Assembly: GCA_014729665.1 (NCBI GenBank)
Contig: WJJO01000291.1
Coordinates: 1-9,633, forward strand
Length of the DNA: 9,633 nucleotides
DNA from: Caldifarciminota bacterium
GTDB lineage: Bacteria > Hydrothermota > Tepidihabitantia > B3-TA06
Reading direction: 5' to 3'
In this document: positions 1 through 6,311 of the stretch, piece by piece
Numbering within the stretch: position 1 is the first letter of the stretch
Layout: the number at the start of each line of letters is the position of its first letter
Notes under the pieces: generated by a model
The model's input: only the letters and a program-made list of their open reading frames with translations
Told to the model about the DNA's origin: nothing
Database searches by the model: none
Translations under genes and position numbers: made by a program

Positions 1-62
1 CTTATGAGGAAACCAAATTATGCTTAGTAGTTCGATACTAAACTATACAAGACCCTAATCTT

Positions 63-90
63 ATAATAGGCAAAGTGACGGGTTTGTCAA
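63..90 (-). promoter_or_regulatory. Sigma70-type promoter reading out of the left edge
   Basis: On the minus strand, TTGACA (complement of 85-90) is followed after 16 bases by TATTAT (complement of 63-68, 5/6 match to TATAAT). An A-rich tract (complement of 94-100) sits just upstream of the -35 and could act as an UP element. No start codon with a ribosome site is visible on the minus strand before base 1, so the gene it serves lies outside the window. It has the same geometry as the other promoters here. Confidence 0.6.
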
Positions 91-144
91 GTGTTTTTTT
101 GTCTAATTATTTAAGTGCATTTTCTTCTGTGCGAGGGTGTTTGC

Positions 145-1071
145 TTAAGGAACCGCCCTCCACAGAAGTATATCGGAGTGTTCCTCCCAATAGTTGGTGC
201 GCCACAGGTATACGTCGCCGTTGGGAGCCACGGCTATATCATGGTTTGCATAGTCGTATGACGAATGACCCGCGTCCATGTCCTTTATTTCGGCCAAAAG
301 GACCCCGTTCTTTACCACCAGGAGTCTGCGGGCCAGGTAGGCCTTGTCTTCCTCGTCGTAATCTATGTATGTTCCGACGATGTATATCCTGCCCGCCCTG
401 TCGTCGGTGAGGAACTGAAAAACCTCTTTTTCAAGGGGTGAAGGTGTAAAGGATGTTACTGCACCCGATGCGGTCTTTCCCGTAAACCTTGCCGCACCTG
501 TCGAATCCTCGCCCGCCGAGATGTGAGTATCTATAAGATGGAATCTTCCGGGACGTTCCCCAGCGATCTCCGCTATCGGGCGTTCCTTCTTCCTTGGGGT
601 AAGCTCGTAGGCATAACCTCTCGTAAGCACCCGGATTTCTCCTTCAGGTGAGACGGTGATACCGGTCATGAGTTCATCTGAGGGGACGTCGAAGTATGTT
701 TTCTCAACCTGCTCTGCCCCGAGATAGGCTGCTACGTATTGCGGGGGTCTGAGTCGTGTCTGCAGAATGTGGAATTTTCCCTGGCTGTCGTAGGTTAAGT
801 CCCGGGGACAGAAGCCGAAAAGGACCGAATCCAGGACGTTCCCCGAAAGGTCAAATATATACAGCCGGTGTCTATATCTGGCAAGCAGGTATAAAGCTGT
901 ATCGGATACGTGCAGCCTCATCGGTCCGTGCACCTTTCCCTCGAATATATACCCCAGGCCCTCGGGGTCGGGGTCCTCGAAGTGGGCGAACCGCATCGGA
1001 CCCTGGTAGGAAAGTGCGGGAAGGAATCTCAGGAGTCCCAGTAAAAGGAGGGTTACTATTCTGCGGGCCAT
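145..1071 (-). CDS. Exported beta-propeller-like (NHL-type) protein of unknown function
   Basis: A 308-residue protein with an N-terminal signal peptide (MARR, then hydrophobic residues about 5-21, probable cleavage near Ser21), so it is likely exported to the periplasm or cell surface. The mature part has recurring blade-like strand motifs: LYIFDLSGNVLDS (69-82), DLTYDSQGKFHIL (91-103), GITVSPEGEIRVL (137-149), DDRAGRIYIVG (223-233) and DIAVAPNGDVYLW (278-290). The recurring small-residue-Gly-[KRED]-[FIVR]-[YHR] turns are typical of six-bladed NHL/SMP-30-like propellers. No catalytic motif is recognised, and a ligand-binding or structural role is only inference. The ATG at 1071 lacks a recognisable Shine-Dalgarno site and lies where transcription is predicted to start. 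The neighbouring exported barrel protein lies upstream on the same strand, but this gene has its own promoter candidate. Confidence 0.8.
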   Translation of the reverse strand: MARRIVTLLLLGLLRFLPALSYQGPMRFAHFEDPDPEGLGYIFEGKVHGPMRLHVSDTALYLLARYRHRLYIFDLSGNVLDSVLFGFCPRDLTYDSQGKFHILQTRLRPPQYVAAYLGAEQVEKTYFDVPSDELMTGITVSPEGEIRVLTRGYAYELTPRKKERPIAEIAGERPGRFHLIDTHISAGEDSTGAARFTGKTASGAVTSFTPSPLEKEVFQFLTDDRAGRIYIVGTYIDYDEEDKAYLARRLLVVKNGVLLAEIKDMDAGHSSYDYANHDIAVAPNGDVYLWRTNYWEEHSDILLWRAVP

Positions 1072-1077
1072 TGCCGG

Positions 1078-1105
1078 AGCTTAATGAGTTGGAGGGTTTT
1101 GTCAA
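1078..1105 (-). promoter_or_regulatory. Promoter of the beta-propeller gene, predicted leaderless start
   Basis: On the minus strand, TTGACA (complement of 1100-1105) is followed after 16 bases by TAAGCT (complement of 1078-1083, a weak 3/6 -10 match). Only six bases separate the -10 from the ATG at 1071, so the predicted transcription start is the A of the start codon. The -35 is perfect but the -10 is poor, so the site rests largely on its match to the other promoters in the window. Confidence 0.45.
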
Positions 1106-1125
1106 GTATATAGGGGGGTAAAGGC

Positions 1126-2073
1126 CTAAAAGTTCCAGACGATCCCTATGAAAGGTATGCCCGGGAACGCCGGGAGCCCTGAGTAACCGAATACATTATA
1201 GAGTATTATGTCCGCTGAGTACTTTTCACCGAACGCCCTGACACCGTAGCCCATTATGGGCTGAAACTCCTCACCGTCGTGTATCAGGTAGTTTTCCGAA
1301 AGGATAGAAAACTGTCGACTTAACCGGTACTCACCGCCGAGGAGAAGTCCTGGTACATCGGGCAACTCGATATCGTGTCGGTAGCCTTGACCTGCTTGAA
1401 AATGACGGCTGCGTGAGAATCCGTAACCTGTCCCGAAGGTAAGACAGGCGTCGGGCTCTCCTAAGGTCAGGGCGCCGTATAAAAACCCGACATCCTGGAA
1501 ATCCTCCTCGACGCCTAAGGCATGAATCCACCCTCCGCCCCCCGCAATTGCCATTTTGTTACCGATATCGAAACCTACCTTAGGCAGTATCCAGAAGGCG
1601 GCGAAGGAGGTGTAGGAGGTCAAACGGTTGATGATGGTCCCTCCCGCGGCGATTGAGAGGTTATTAGTTATCCCGTAGGCGGCAAGTGGAAGGAGTATCT
1701 CGAAATCAGCAATGTAACCGTGGCGTGCGGGGATAGTCCTGCCGGTCTGGGCAATCACTATGCGTGAGGCGTTTGGATTCGGGAACCAGTACTTGCCGTT
1801 GCGGATGTCGGCTGCAGAAACCTCCCTTATAGCCTCAATTTCCTCAAGCGCAAGTACGGTGTCGGCATCAGGTTCGACAAGCTCGAAGGTTACATCCCCC
1901 CCTTTAATCTCCGAAACCCTGCCGATGTAGTCGGCGCCGTCTGTGGTGGTGATTATCTGCACCATATCCGGATCGGGTACCCGGATTATCTCATCTCCGC
2001 GCATCAGGGACTGCGAATGGGTGGTTAGTGGCAGGAATACAAACCAGAAACAAACCATTATTCTCTTATTCAA
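1126..2073 (-). CDS. Putative outer-membrane beta-barrel protein with N-terminal SH3-like domain
   Basis: I place the start at TTG 2073, not at GTG 2109 (same frame, 12 codons earlier). The TTG has GGAGG (complement of 2080-2084) six bases upstream and gives a clean signal peptide, MNKRIMVCFW then hydrophobic, cleaved near THSQS (residues 18-22). The product is 315 residues. Residues about 38-86 form a small beta domain (VQIITTTDGADYIGRVSEI, then DVTFELV, then LEEIEAIREV) like the SH3/LSm-type module that precedes some barrel proteins. After the motif WFPNPNASR (96-104), alternating strands rich in Gly and aromatics run to the C-terminus GIVWNF, whose terminal Phe is a usual barrel-assembly signal. 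It was probably inserted in the outer membrane. Function is unknown; it could also be a soluble beta-rich protein. Confidence 0.78.
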   Translation of the reverse strand: MNKRIMVCFWFVFLPLTTHSQSLMRGDEIIRVPDPDMVQIITTTDGADYIGRVSEIKGGDVTFELVEPDADTVLALEEIEAIREVSAADIRNGKYWFPNPNASRIVIAQTGRTIPARHGYIADFEILLPLAAYGITNNLSIAAGGTIINRLTSYTSFAAFWILPKVGFDIGNKMAIAGGGGWIHALGVEEDFQDVGFLYGALTLGEPDACLTFGTGYGFSRSRHFQAGQGYRHDIELPDVPGLLLGGEYRLSRQFSILSENYLIHDGEEFQPIMGYGVRAFGEKYSADIILYNVFGYSGLPAFPGIPFIGIVWNF

Positions 2074-2079
2074 TACAGG

Positions 2080-2084
2080 CCTCC
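2080..2084 (-). promoter_or_regulatory. Ribosome binding site fixing the TTG start at 2073
   Basis: GGAGG on the minus strand, within GGTGGAGG, lies six bases before TTG 2073. The longer GTG start at 2109 has no such site and would add twelve mostly basic residues before the signal peptide. Confidence 0.7.
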
Positions 2085-2126
2085 ACCGCTTCCGACCTTT
2101 GCAGACCACGTATATCCATCCATATT

Positions 2127-2154
2127 ACTATAGGGGGATTATTACCGGTGTCAA
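2127..2154 (-). promoter_or_regulatory. Promoter of the beta-barrel gene
   Basis: On the minus strand, TTGACA (complement of 2149-2154) is followed after 16 bases by TATAGT (complement of 2127-2132, 5/6 match). The predicted start near 2120 gives a leader of about 47 bases to TTG 2073, which contains the ribosome site. Confidence 0.65.
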
Positions 2155-2364
2155 TACCTGTATGAAAATACATCAATCTTTTAACTAAGGGGTGAATAGG
2201 CCGGGATAATATTACACTCGCTCTGCAAAAGGAGGTAATATCTGAAAAGCCATAAGAGCTTTCTTGATTCTATCATCAAACAAAAATCGATCTGATTAAC
2301 GTTAGTGAACTTAGAGGACAGGCATGCTGGTCCTTACCCAGGTAAAAACTTGTTTCTTTACACC
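2155..2364. other. Divergent intergenic region with no confident gene
   Basis: This is the middle of the 337-base gap between the divergent genes starting at 2073 (minus) and 2411 (plus). I see no convincing coding region. It contains an orphan Shine-Dalgarno-like hairpin (2209-2241) and an imperfect 18-base palindrome at 2316-2333 (GGAC and GTCC arms around a central GCATGC). The palindrome ends about 31 bases upstream of the plus-strand -35 and could be an operator. Confidence 0.5.
2209..2241 (+). promoter_or_regulatory. Orphan Shine-Dalgarno sequence within an inverted repeat
   Basis: AAAAGGAGGT (2227-2236) is a near-perfect complement of the 16S rRNA 3' end, but no ATG, GTG or TTG follows at usable spacing. 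The only possibility is a CTG-initiated 17-codon frame starting at 2242, which I do not call. ATATTAC (2209-2215) and GTAATAT (2235-2241) form a perfect 7-base inverted repeat that would enclose the site. It could be a decayed gene start or a regulatory RNA element. Confidence 0.3.
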
Positions 2365-2392
2365 TTGACAAGACCTTATTTTACATTAGACT
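2365..2392 (+). promoter_or_regulatory. Promoter of the split gene at 2411
   Basis: TTGACA (2365-2370) is followed after 16 bases by TAGACT (2387-2392, 4/6 match to TATAAT). The predicted start near 2399 lies just before GAGGAG (2401-2406), giving a very short leader. Confidence 0.6.
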
Positions 2393-2410
2393 ATCTTCAC
2401 GAGGAGACTT

Positions 2411-3265
2411 TTGTTTACCGGCGTGATATGGTTCACTGTCCTTTTAGGCTTCTCTAAAGAAAAGTTTAGCTGGGTCTTTACGTGGATTTCGTGGGATCGA
2501 TTCTATTACGAGCAAGACACCGTAGGTTACATTGAAACTTATGGTTTCTCCCCGAACAACGAAATCATCATTCCCATCCCGATACTTGACGAGGGGTACC
2601 CGTAAGCCTCGGCTCAACTCGATAAACTCCTCAAGGATGAGATGAAGAATCATAACAGCCTCGATTGGGCGCTAGACTCCCTTAAGCCTTCTGCGGGACC
2701 CGCCGCTTCCGTTCCCGATTCACTCCGCGGGATGATGCTTTACTGCCTTTACCACGACAACTTCGTCGAACTGAAACGCCCTTGGTTTTTCGACGGGGGT
2801 GACATCTATTTCTACTTCAGCGACGGCACCGGAACGTATGAGCGGGGCTGGGTTCGTTACTCCTTCATCAACGCCGCACCGCCTGCCCACTACTACCCCG
2901 AGCTCTGGCATATGGGTAATTGTATAATAAAATGGAAGAAGACGAATGATACTACAATGGATTCCCTTCGAGCCGTGCGTTTGTTTGCCGACGCCCGGGA
3001 TAAAAATATCCTCGTAAGCAGATTGTCGAAACCAACCTGGTCTGCTGTTCTGAGCGTGAAATCCGACACATTCCACCTTGACTACCGGTTTTCTTCGGTG
3101 GATATCCTCGTACCCGTAGAATACGACTGCTGCCAGGAGTATCCTGAGGTTTTTCTCAAGCGGGGTATCCTGGTGGTAAAAGCATTTATTGCAAAGGGAT
3201 ATGAGTATTTAGTAGCCTATCCTGAGGAATATCTCGACGATTTTCCCCCTTTGATGATTTCTTAA
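2411..3265 (+). pseudogene. Exported protein of unknown function, split by one in-frame TAA
   Basis: Two open stretches in the same frame are separated by a single stop, TAA at 2603-2605. The first (2411-2602) starts at TTG with GAGGAG at 2401-2406; GTG 2423 is an in-frame alternative. It gives a hydrophobic N-terminus (FTGVIWFTVLLGF) and reads to DEGYP. After the stop, the frame continues through ASAQLDKLLKDE to a second open stretch ending at 3265. Read through, the gene would be 284 codons encoding an exported protein. The second part alone (ATG 2642, with AAGGA at 2633-2637) gives 207 residues with no signal peptide. That part is rich in aromatics and acidic residues, with a CC pair in EYDCCQEYPE. 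No family is recognised. A nonsense mutation or sequencing error is more likely than two genes, but translation restart at 2642 is possible. An intact promoter suggests recent damage. Confidence 0.6.
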
Positions 3266-3442
3266 CCTTTTGAACAGAAGTGGTCTATCCCTCCTTGGGT
3301 GGAATCCGTATGAACGATGTGCCTGTGATCGTTGGCATACTCGTCACGGTTACGTAGCAATCTGCTCCGCATCTTTATGGGAACCCCCGAATAGCTAACA
3401 CACCAATCAGCCACCAACTATCCGTTCAGGAACCCCATATTC

Positions 3443-3469
3443 TTGACGAGTCAGGCTCAAACCTGACAC
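3443..3469 (+). repeat. 27-base repeat, copy 1, with internal hairpin
   Basis: TTGACGAGT, seven variable bases, then AAACCTGACAC. The same 20 fixed bases with the same seven-base gap recur at 3666-3692. In this copy, GTCAGG (3450-3455) and CCTGAC (3462-3467) form a perfect six-base stem with a six-base loop. Confidence 0.65.
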
Positions 3470-3550
3470 GAAGGATACTCCCTTGGTGTCCCCAAGAAAT
3501 CGCGTCTGCACGTCCACACCTTCATTTTGAAATACCGCCTCCGTCGGCAG

Positions 3551-3580
3551 CTTTTGTCCCTCTTTTGACCGGCTTTTGTC
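3551..3580 (+). repeat. Three CTTTTGWC motifs at exact 11-base spacing
   Basis: CTTTTGTC begins at 3551, CTTTTGAC at 3562 and CTTTTGTC at 3573. The 11-base spacing would put all three on about the same face of the helix, as expected for direct-repeat binding by a regulator. They lie about 115 bases upstream of the fumarase promoter. A function is inference only. Confidence 0.5.
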
Positions 3581-3665
3581 GTTGGACGTTTCGACCCATT
3601 TTTCCGTTAAGAATGTCGAATCAAAACTCCTGAACCCAAACTACAGATTTAGGTAGCCTTTCTTT

Positions 3666-3692
3666 TTGACGAGTGCGTTATAAACCTGACAC
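3666..3692 (+). repeat. 27-base repeat, copy 2, adjoining the fumarase promoter
   Basis: The second TTGACGAGT-N7-AAACCTGACAC element. It ends four bases before the TTGACA -35 at 3696. The seven variable bases (GCGTTAT) do not preserve the hairpin of copy 1. Confidence 0.65.
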
Positions 3693-3695
3693 TTC

Positions 3696-3723
3696 TTGAC
3701 ATCGGTTATTTGCGGCGTAAGAT
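3696..3723 (+). promoter_or_regulatory. Promoter of the fumarase-acetate kinase pair
   Basis: TTGACA (3696-3701) is followed after 16 bases by TAAGAT (3718-3723, 4/6 match). The predicted start near 3730 gives a leader of about 37 bases with AAGGAGG at 3755-3761. Confidence 0.65.
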
Positions 3724-3766
3724 TAGCCAATGAAAAGCTCCCCTAACATCTCTCAAGGAGGAACGC

Positions 3767-4612
3767 GTGCGTGATTTCAACGTAAGCGACGTAATTGAGC
3801 CGGTTAAAAGGCTGTGCATCGAAGCCAATACCATACTTCCAGAAGACGTTAAGAAAAAGCTTCTTGACGCAAAAAAGAAGGAAGCATCCCCCGTCGGGAA
3901 AGAGGTTCTTACCCAGATAGAGGAGAATATTAAAATATCGGCAACCGAGAAGCTGCCCCTTTGTCAGGATACCGGATTCGCCGTTTTGTTCGTGGAGGTC
4001 GGTCAGGACGTACATTTCGTAGGCGGTGATATAACGGATGCCATCAACGAAGGTGTAAGACAAGGCTACACCGACGGTTACCTGAGGAAGTCGATTGTTG
4101 ACGACCCGGTCGTCGATCGAGAGAACACCAAAGATAATACCCCCGCAATCATCCACTGGAATATCGTCCTCGGTGATAAGGTCAAGGTAACCGTTGCACC
4201 AAAGGGCGGTGGTTCGGAGAACATGAGTACGGTCAAGATGATGAAACCCGCCGACGGACTCGAAGGCATAAAGGATTTCGTGGTCGAATGGGTCAAAAAT
4301 GCCGGTGGCAACCCCTGCCCGCCGGTCATCGTCGGGGTTGGCGTCGGTGGAACCTTCGAGAAGGTGGCTTTCCTTGCCAAGAAGGCCCTTCTCAGGGATA
4401 TAGGTGCCCGTAGCCCCAGCCCGGTTTTTGCCGACGCGGAAAAAGAGGTGTTAGAAAGGATTAACAAAACCGGTGTAGGTCCGATGGGCCTGGGCGGCAA
4501 AACCACCGCCCTGGAGGTTTTCTTTGAGACACACCCCTGCCACATAGCATCTATGCCTGTGGCGATTAACGTCAACTGTCACGCTGCACGTCATAAATCG
4601 GTTATCCTTTAG
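3767..4612 (+). CDS. fumA: Fumarate hydratase class I, alpha subunit (N-terminal domain type)
   Basis: This is the catalytic, iron-sulphur-binding half of the two-subunit class I fumarase (or the related L-tartrate dehydratase alpha), which interconverts fumarate and malate in the cytoplasm. The 281-residue length is normal for the alpha subunit. Family signatures are PLCQDTG (64-70), APKGGGSENMS (144-154), NPCPPVIVGVGVGG (182-195), GLGGKTTALEV (241-251) and the ending NVNCHAAR (268-275). By spacing against E. coli fumarase, Cys66, Cys184 and probably Cys271 ligate the [4Fe-4S] cluster. The GTG start is set by AAGGAGG five bases upstream. The beta subunit needed for a complete enzyme is not encoded downstream; acetate kinase follows after 106 bases with no terminator between, so co-transcription is likely. 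The fumarase versus tartrate dehydratase choice is not decided by sequence alone; fumarase is more likely. Confidence 0.9.
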   Translation: MRDFNVSDVIEPVKRLCIEANTILPEDVKKKLLDAKKKEASPVGKEVLTQIEENIKISATEKLPLCQDTGFAVLFVEVGQDVHFVGGDITDAINEGVRQGYTDGYLRKSIVDDPVVDRENTKDNTPAIIHWNIVLGDKVKVTVAPKGGGSENMSTVKMMKPADGLEGIKDFVVEWVKNAGGNPCPPVIVGVGVGGTFEKVAFLAKKALLRDIGARSPSPVFADAEKEVLERINKTGVGPMGLGGKTTALEVFFETHPCHIASMPVAINVNCHAARHKSVIL

Positions 4613-4629
4613 CAGGTTACCTCAGGGAA

Positions 4630-4639
4630 TCCGTACGGA
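4630..4639. repeat. Ten-base palindrome between fumarase and acetate kinase genes
   Basis: TCCGTACGGA is a perfect palindrome in the 106-base gap. There is no U-tract after it, so it is not a terminator. It may be a chance palindrome or a small operator. Confidence 0.3.
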
Positions 4640-4718
4640 AAGAGGACGATAGAATTGGATAAGGGATAAGGGGCGATAAACCTAGAAAGGGAACATAAAG
4701 ACGGAGGTTAAGATAGAG

Positions 4719-6023
4719 ATGAAGATACTGGTTCTCAACTGCGGCTCCTCGTCGCTTAAATACATGATATACGATTGGGATTCTCGGAGGTCTTTGGCAT
4801 CAGGTGTTGTGGAAAGGGTCGGGTTTTCAGGGTCGTTTATTAAACACAAGGTTCCGAATCGCGAAACTTACACGCTTGAACAGGAATGCCCTTCACACAA
4901 AGAAGCGATAGGTCTACTTGTCCAGACACTGACCGATGACGATACCGGCGTCATTTCAAGCCTTTCAGAGATAGGTGCATGCGGTCACCGGGTAGTTCAC
5001 GGTGGGGAGAAGTTCGCAAGATCGGTAAAGATAACACCGGATGTAGTTGCGACCTTCCGCGAGTTAGCCGATCTTGCCCCTTTACACAATCCCCCGAACA
5101 TCCTTGGTATCGAGGCGGCCATGGATTACCTTCCGGAGATTCCGCACGTTGCGGTAATGGATACCAGTTTCCATCAGACCATGCCCCCGGCTTCGTATAT
5201 ATACGCGACTCCTTACAAGTGGTACGAGGACTACAAGGTTCGCAGATACGGGTTTCACGGCACCTCTCACCTTTACGTCTCAAAGCGCGCCGCGGTTATG
5301 CTCGGTAAGAAACCTCAGGAGGTAAATCTGGTAACCTGTCACATCGGGAACGGGGTCAGCTTTACTGCAATCAAGAACGGGGAATCTTACGATCATTCGA
5401 TGGGGCTTACCCCTTTGGAGGGATTAGTTATGGGGACACGTTCAGGCGATATCGATCCTGCCATCGTAGGTTATATAGCAGATAAAGAAGGACTCACCGC
5501 CCAGCAGGTCGTAAACATGCTGAATAAAAAGAGCGGCGTACTGGGGATTTCCGGCAAGTATGTGGATCGCAGGGATATACATAAGGCTATGGATGAAGGA
5601 GACGAAAGGGCGTGGCTTGCGTTCAATATCGAGTGCCATCGGGCAAAGAAGTATCTGGGGGCATACACGGCTGTACTCGGTCATACCGATGCGGTGGTGT
5701 TTACCGCAGGGGTCGGCGAACGCGGCTGGGAGATGCGGGAAGAGATGTGTAAGGATATGGAAGAGCTAGGCATTACGATTGATGTCAAACTGAACCGCAA
5801 GGCGGTAAGCCGCAACCACGAGTTCACAATCTCCGCAAGTGATTCGCCGGTGAAGGTTTTCGTGATTCCTACAGACGAGGAACTTGTGTTCGTGGAGGAC
5901 GTTGTTGGCATCCTGGAAGGGACCTACGGCACTGCGGATTTCCGCTACTCGTTCGAGAATCCGGATTACGTGAACGAGTTGAGAGAAGAGGCGTACAAGC
6001 GGGAGCTTGGCGAACAAGGCTAA
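4719..6023 (+). CDS. ackA: Acetate kinase
   Basis: Transfers phosphate between acetyl-phosphate and ADP, giving acetate and ATP in fermentation (or the reverse for acetate activation); cytoplasmic. The ASKHA-fold signatures are all present and fall almost at the Methanosarcina enzyme numbering: N7 and GSSSLKY (9-15), R91 in GHRVVHGG, H123 in PLHNPPN, D148 in MDTSFH, H180 in RRYGFHGTSH, H208 and N211 in CHIGNG, R241 in GTRSGDIDP, and the C-terminal IPTDEE (383-388). The usual GIGEN ATP-site motif reads GVGER (331-335), with Asn replaced by Arg. At 434 residues it is about 25-35 longer than most family members because of a charged C-terminal tail from about residue 404. The ATG has GGAGG at 4703-4707, 11 bases upstream. 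No phosphotransacetylase gene is adjacent; the upstream gene is fumarase alpha. Confidence 0.96.
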   Translation: MKILVLNCGSSSLKYMIYDWDSRRSLASGVVERVGFSGSFIKHKVPNRETYTLEQECPSHKEAIGLLVQTLTDDDTGVISSLSEIGACGHRVVHGGEKFARSVKITPDVVATFRELADLAPLHNPPNILGIEAAMDYLPEIPHVAVMDTSFHQTMPPASYIYATPYKWYEDYKVRRYGFHGTSHLYVSKRAAVMLGKKPQEVNLVTCHIGNGVSFTAIKNGESYDHSMGLTPLEGLVMGTRSGDIDPAIVGYIADKEGLTAQQVVNMLNKKSGVLGISGKYVDRRDIHKAMDEGDERAWLAFNIECHRAKKYLGAYTAVLGHTDAVVFTAGVGERGWEMREEMCKDMEELGITIDVKLNRKAVSRNHEFTISASDSPVKVFVIPTDEELVFVEDVVGILEGTYGTADFRYSFENPDYVNELREEAYKRELGEQG

Positions 6024-6035
6024 CGCCTTGTTCGC
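6010..6035 (+). terminator. Hairpin over the acetate kinase stop codon
   Basis: GCGAACAAGGC (6010-6020) and GCCTTGTTCGC (6025-6035) form a perfect 11-base stem with loop TAAC, and the TAA stop codon (6021-6023) is in that loop. The following bases (AATGTAAATTT) are not a proper U-tract, so it may be a weak terminator or a 3'-end stabiliser. A second GCCTTGTT at 6089-6096, followed by TTCC, could pair with the same left arm. Confidence 0.5.
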
Positions 6036-6053
6036 AATGTAAATTTCAGAATT

Positions 6054-6074
6054 CAAAGTGCAAAATGCAAAGTG
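6054..6074. repeat. Tandem heptamer repeat, three copies
   Basis: CAAAGTG (6054-6060), CAAAATG (6061-6067) and CAAAGTG (6068-6074) sit directly head to tail just downstream of acetate kinase. Similar A-rich heptamers occur between genes in many uncultured bacterial genomes; a function is not known to me. Confidence 0.55.
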
Positions 6075-6311
6075 AAGGGGCGAGGCCTGCCTTGTTTTCC
6101 TTGCAGTCCGACCGAATTGATCGAAGGGTCAAATATCTTCGCCGCTATGCGACAACACTCCAGTTCGCCCAGACAGGCTGGAGAAACTGTCCTCCAAACC
6201 TTGAAGATTTCGTCTCCCGAATCCCAGGCTCAATCTTAAATCACCTGAGAATAGCGCGAAGGCCAGACCCGGACAGGGGAAGGATCGCGCGACGGTACGG
6301 TTGGCGGGTAT
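6075..6311. other. Convergent intergenic spacer, no supported gene
   Basis: Lies between the 3' ends of acetate kinase (plus) and the coiled-coil gene (minus). An 85-codon plus-strand frame crosses it, but it starts inside the heptamer repeat with no ribosome site and shows no family features. CTCCAG (6158-6163) and CTGGAG (6178-6183) form a six-base stem with a 14-base loop. Nothing else is recognised. Confidence 0.5.

Larger units (their letters stand above)
3266..3695. other. Gene-free region with repeat elements
   Basis: No reading frame here has a supported start or recognisable product; stops occur in every frame at near-random spacing. It carries a 27-base two-copy motif, a hairpin and an 11-base-phased triplet, listed separately. 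Such a long untranslated stretch is unusual in this otherwise fairly compact window. It may be a dispersed intergenic repeat or the upstream control region of the fumarase gene. Confidence 0.5.

Noticed and set aside
75..410. 111-codon plus-strand frame opposite the beta-propeller gene
   Set aside because: Cys, Pro and Arg-rich shadow composition, no ribosome site, and it overlaps the 3' end of a better gene.
2071..2109. Upstream GTG 2109 as start of the beta-barrel gene
   Set aside because: It has no ribosome site, lies very close to the predicted transcription start, and adds a basic stretch before a signal peptide that begins cleanly at TTG 2073.
2603..2605. Programmed readthrough or an unusual amino acid at the TAA
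   Set aside because: TAA is not used for selenocysteine or pyrrolysine, and no readthrough context or structure is apparent; mutation or base error is simpler.
3266..3610. Possible decayed minus-strand coding remnant in the gene-free region
   Set aside because: One minus frame gives open segments of about 19-34 codons broken by several stops, which is what random sequence gives at this composition; no family was recognised.
4078..4575. 165-codon frame opposite the fumarase gene
   Set aside because: It is an antisense shadow of a strongly conserved gene; its Pro/Ser/Thr-rich product is typical of such shadows.
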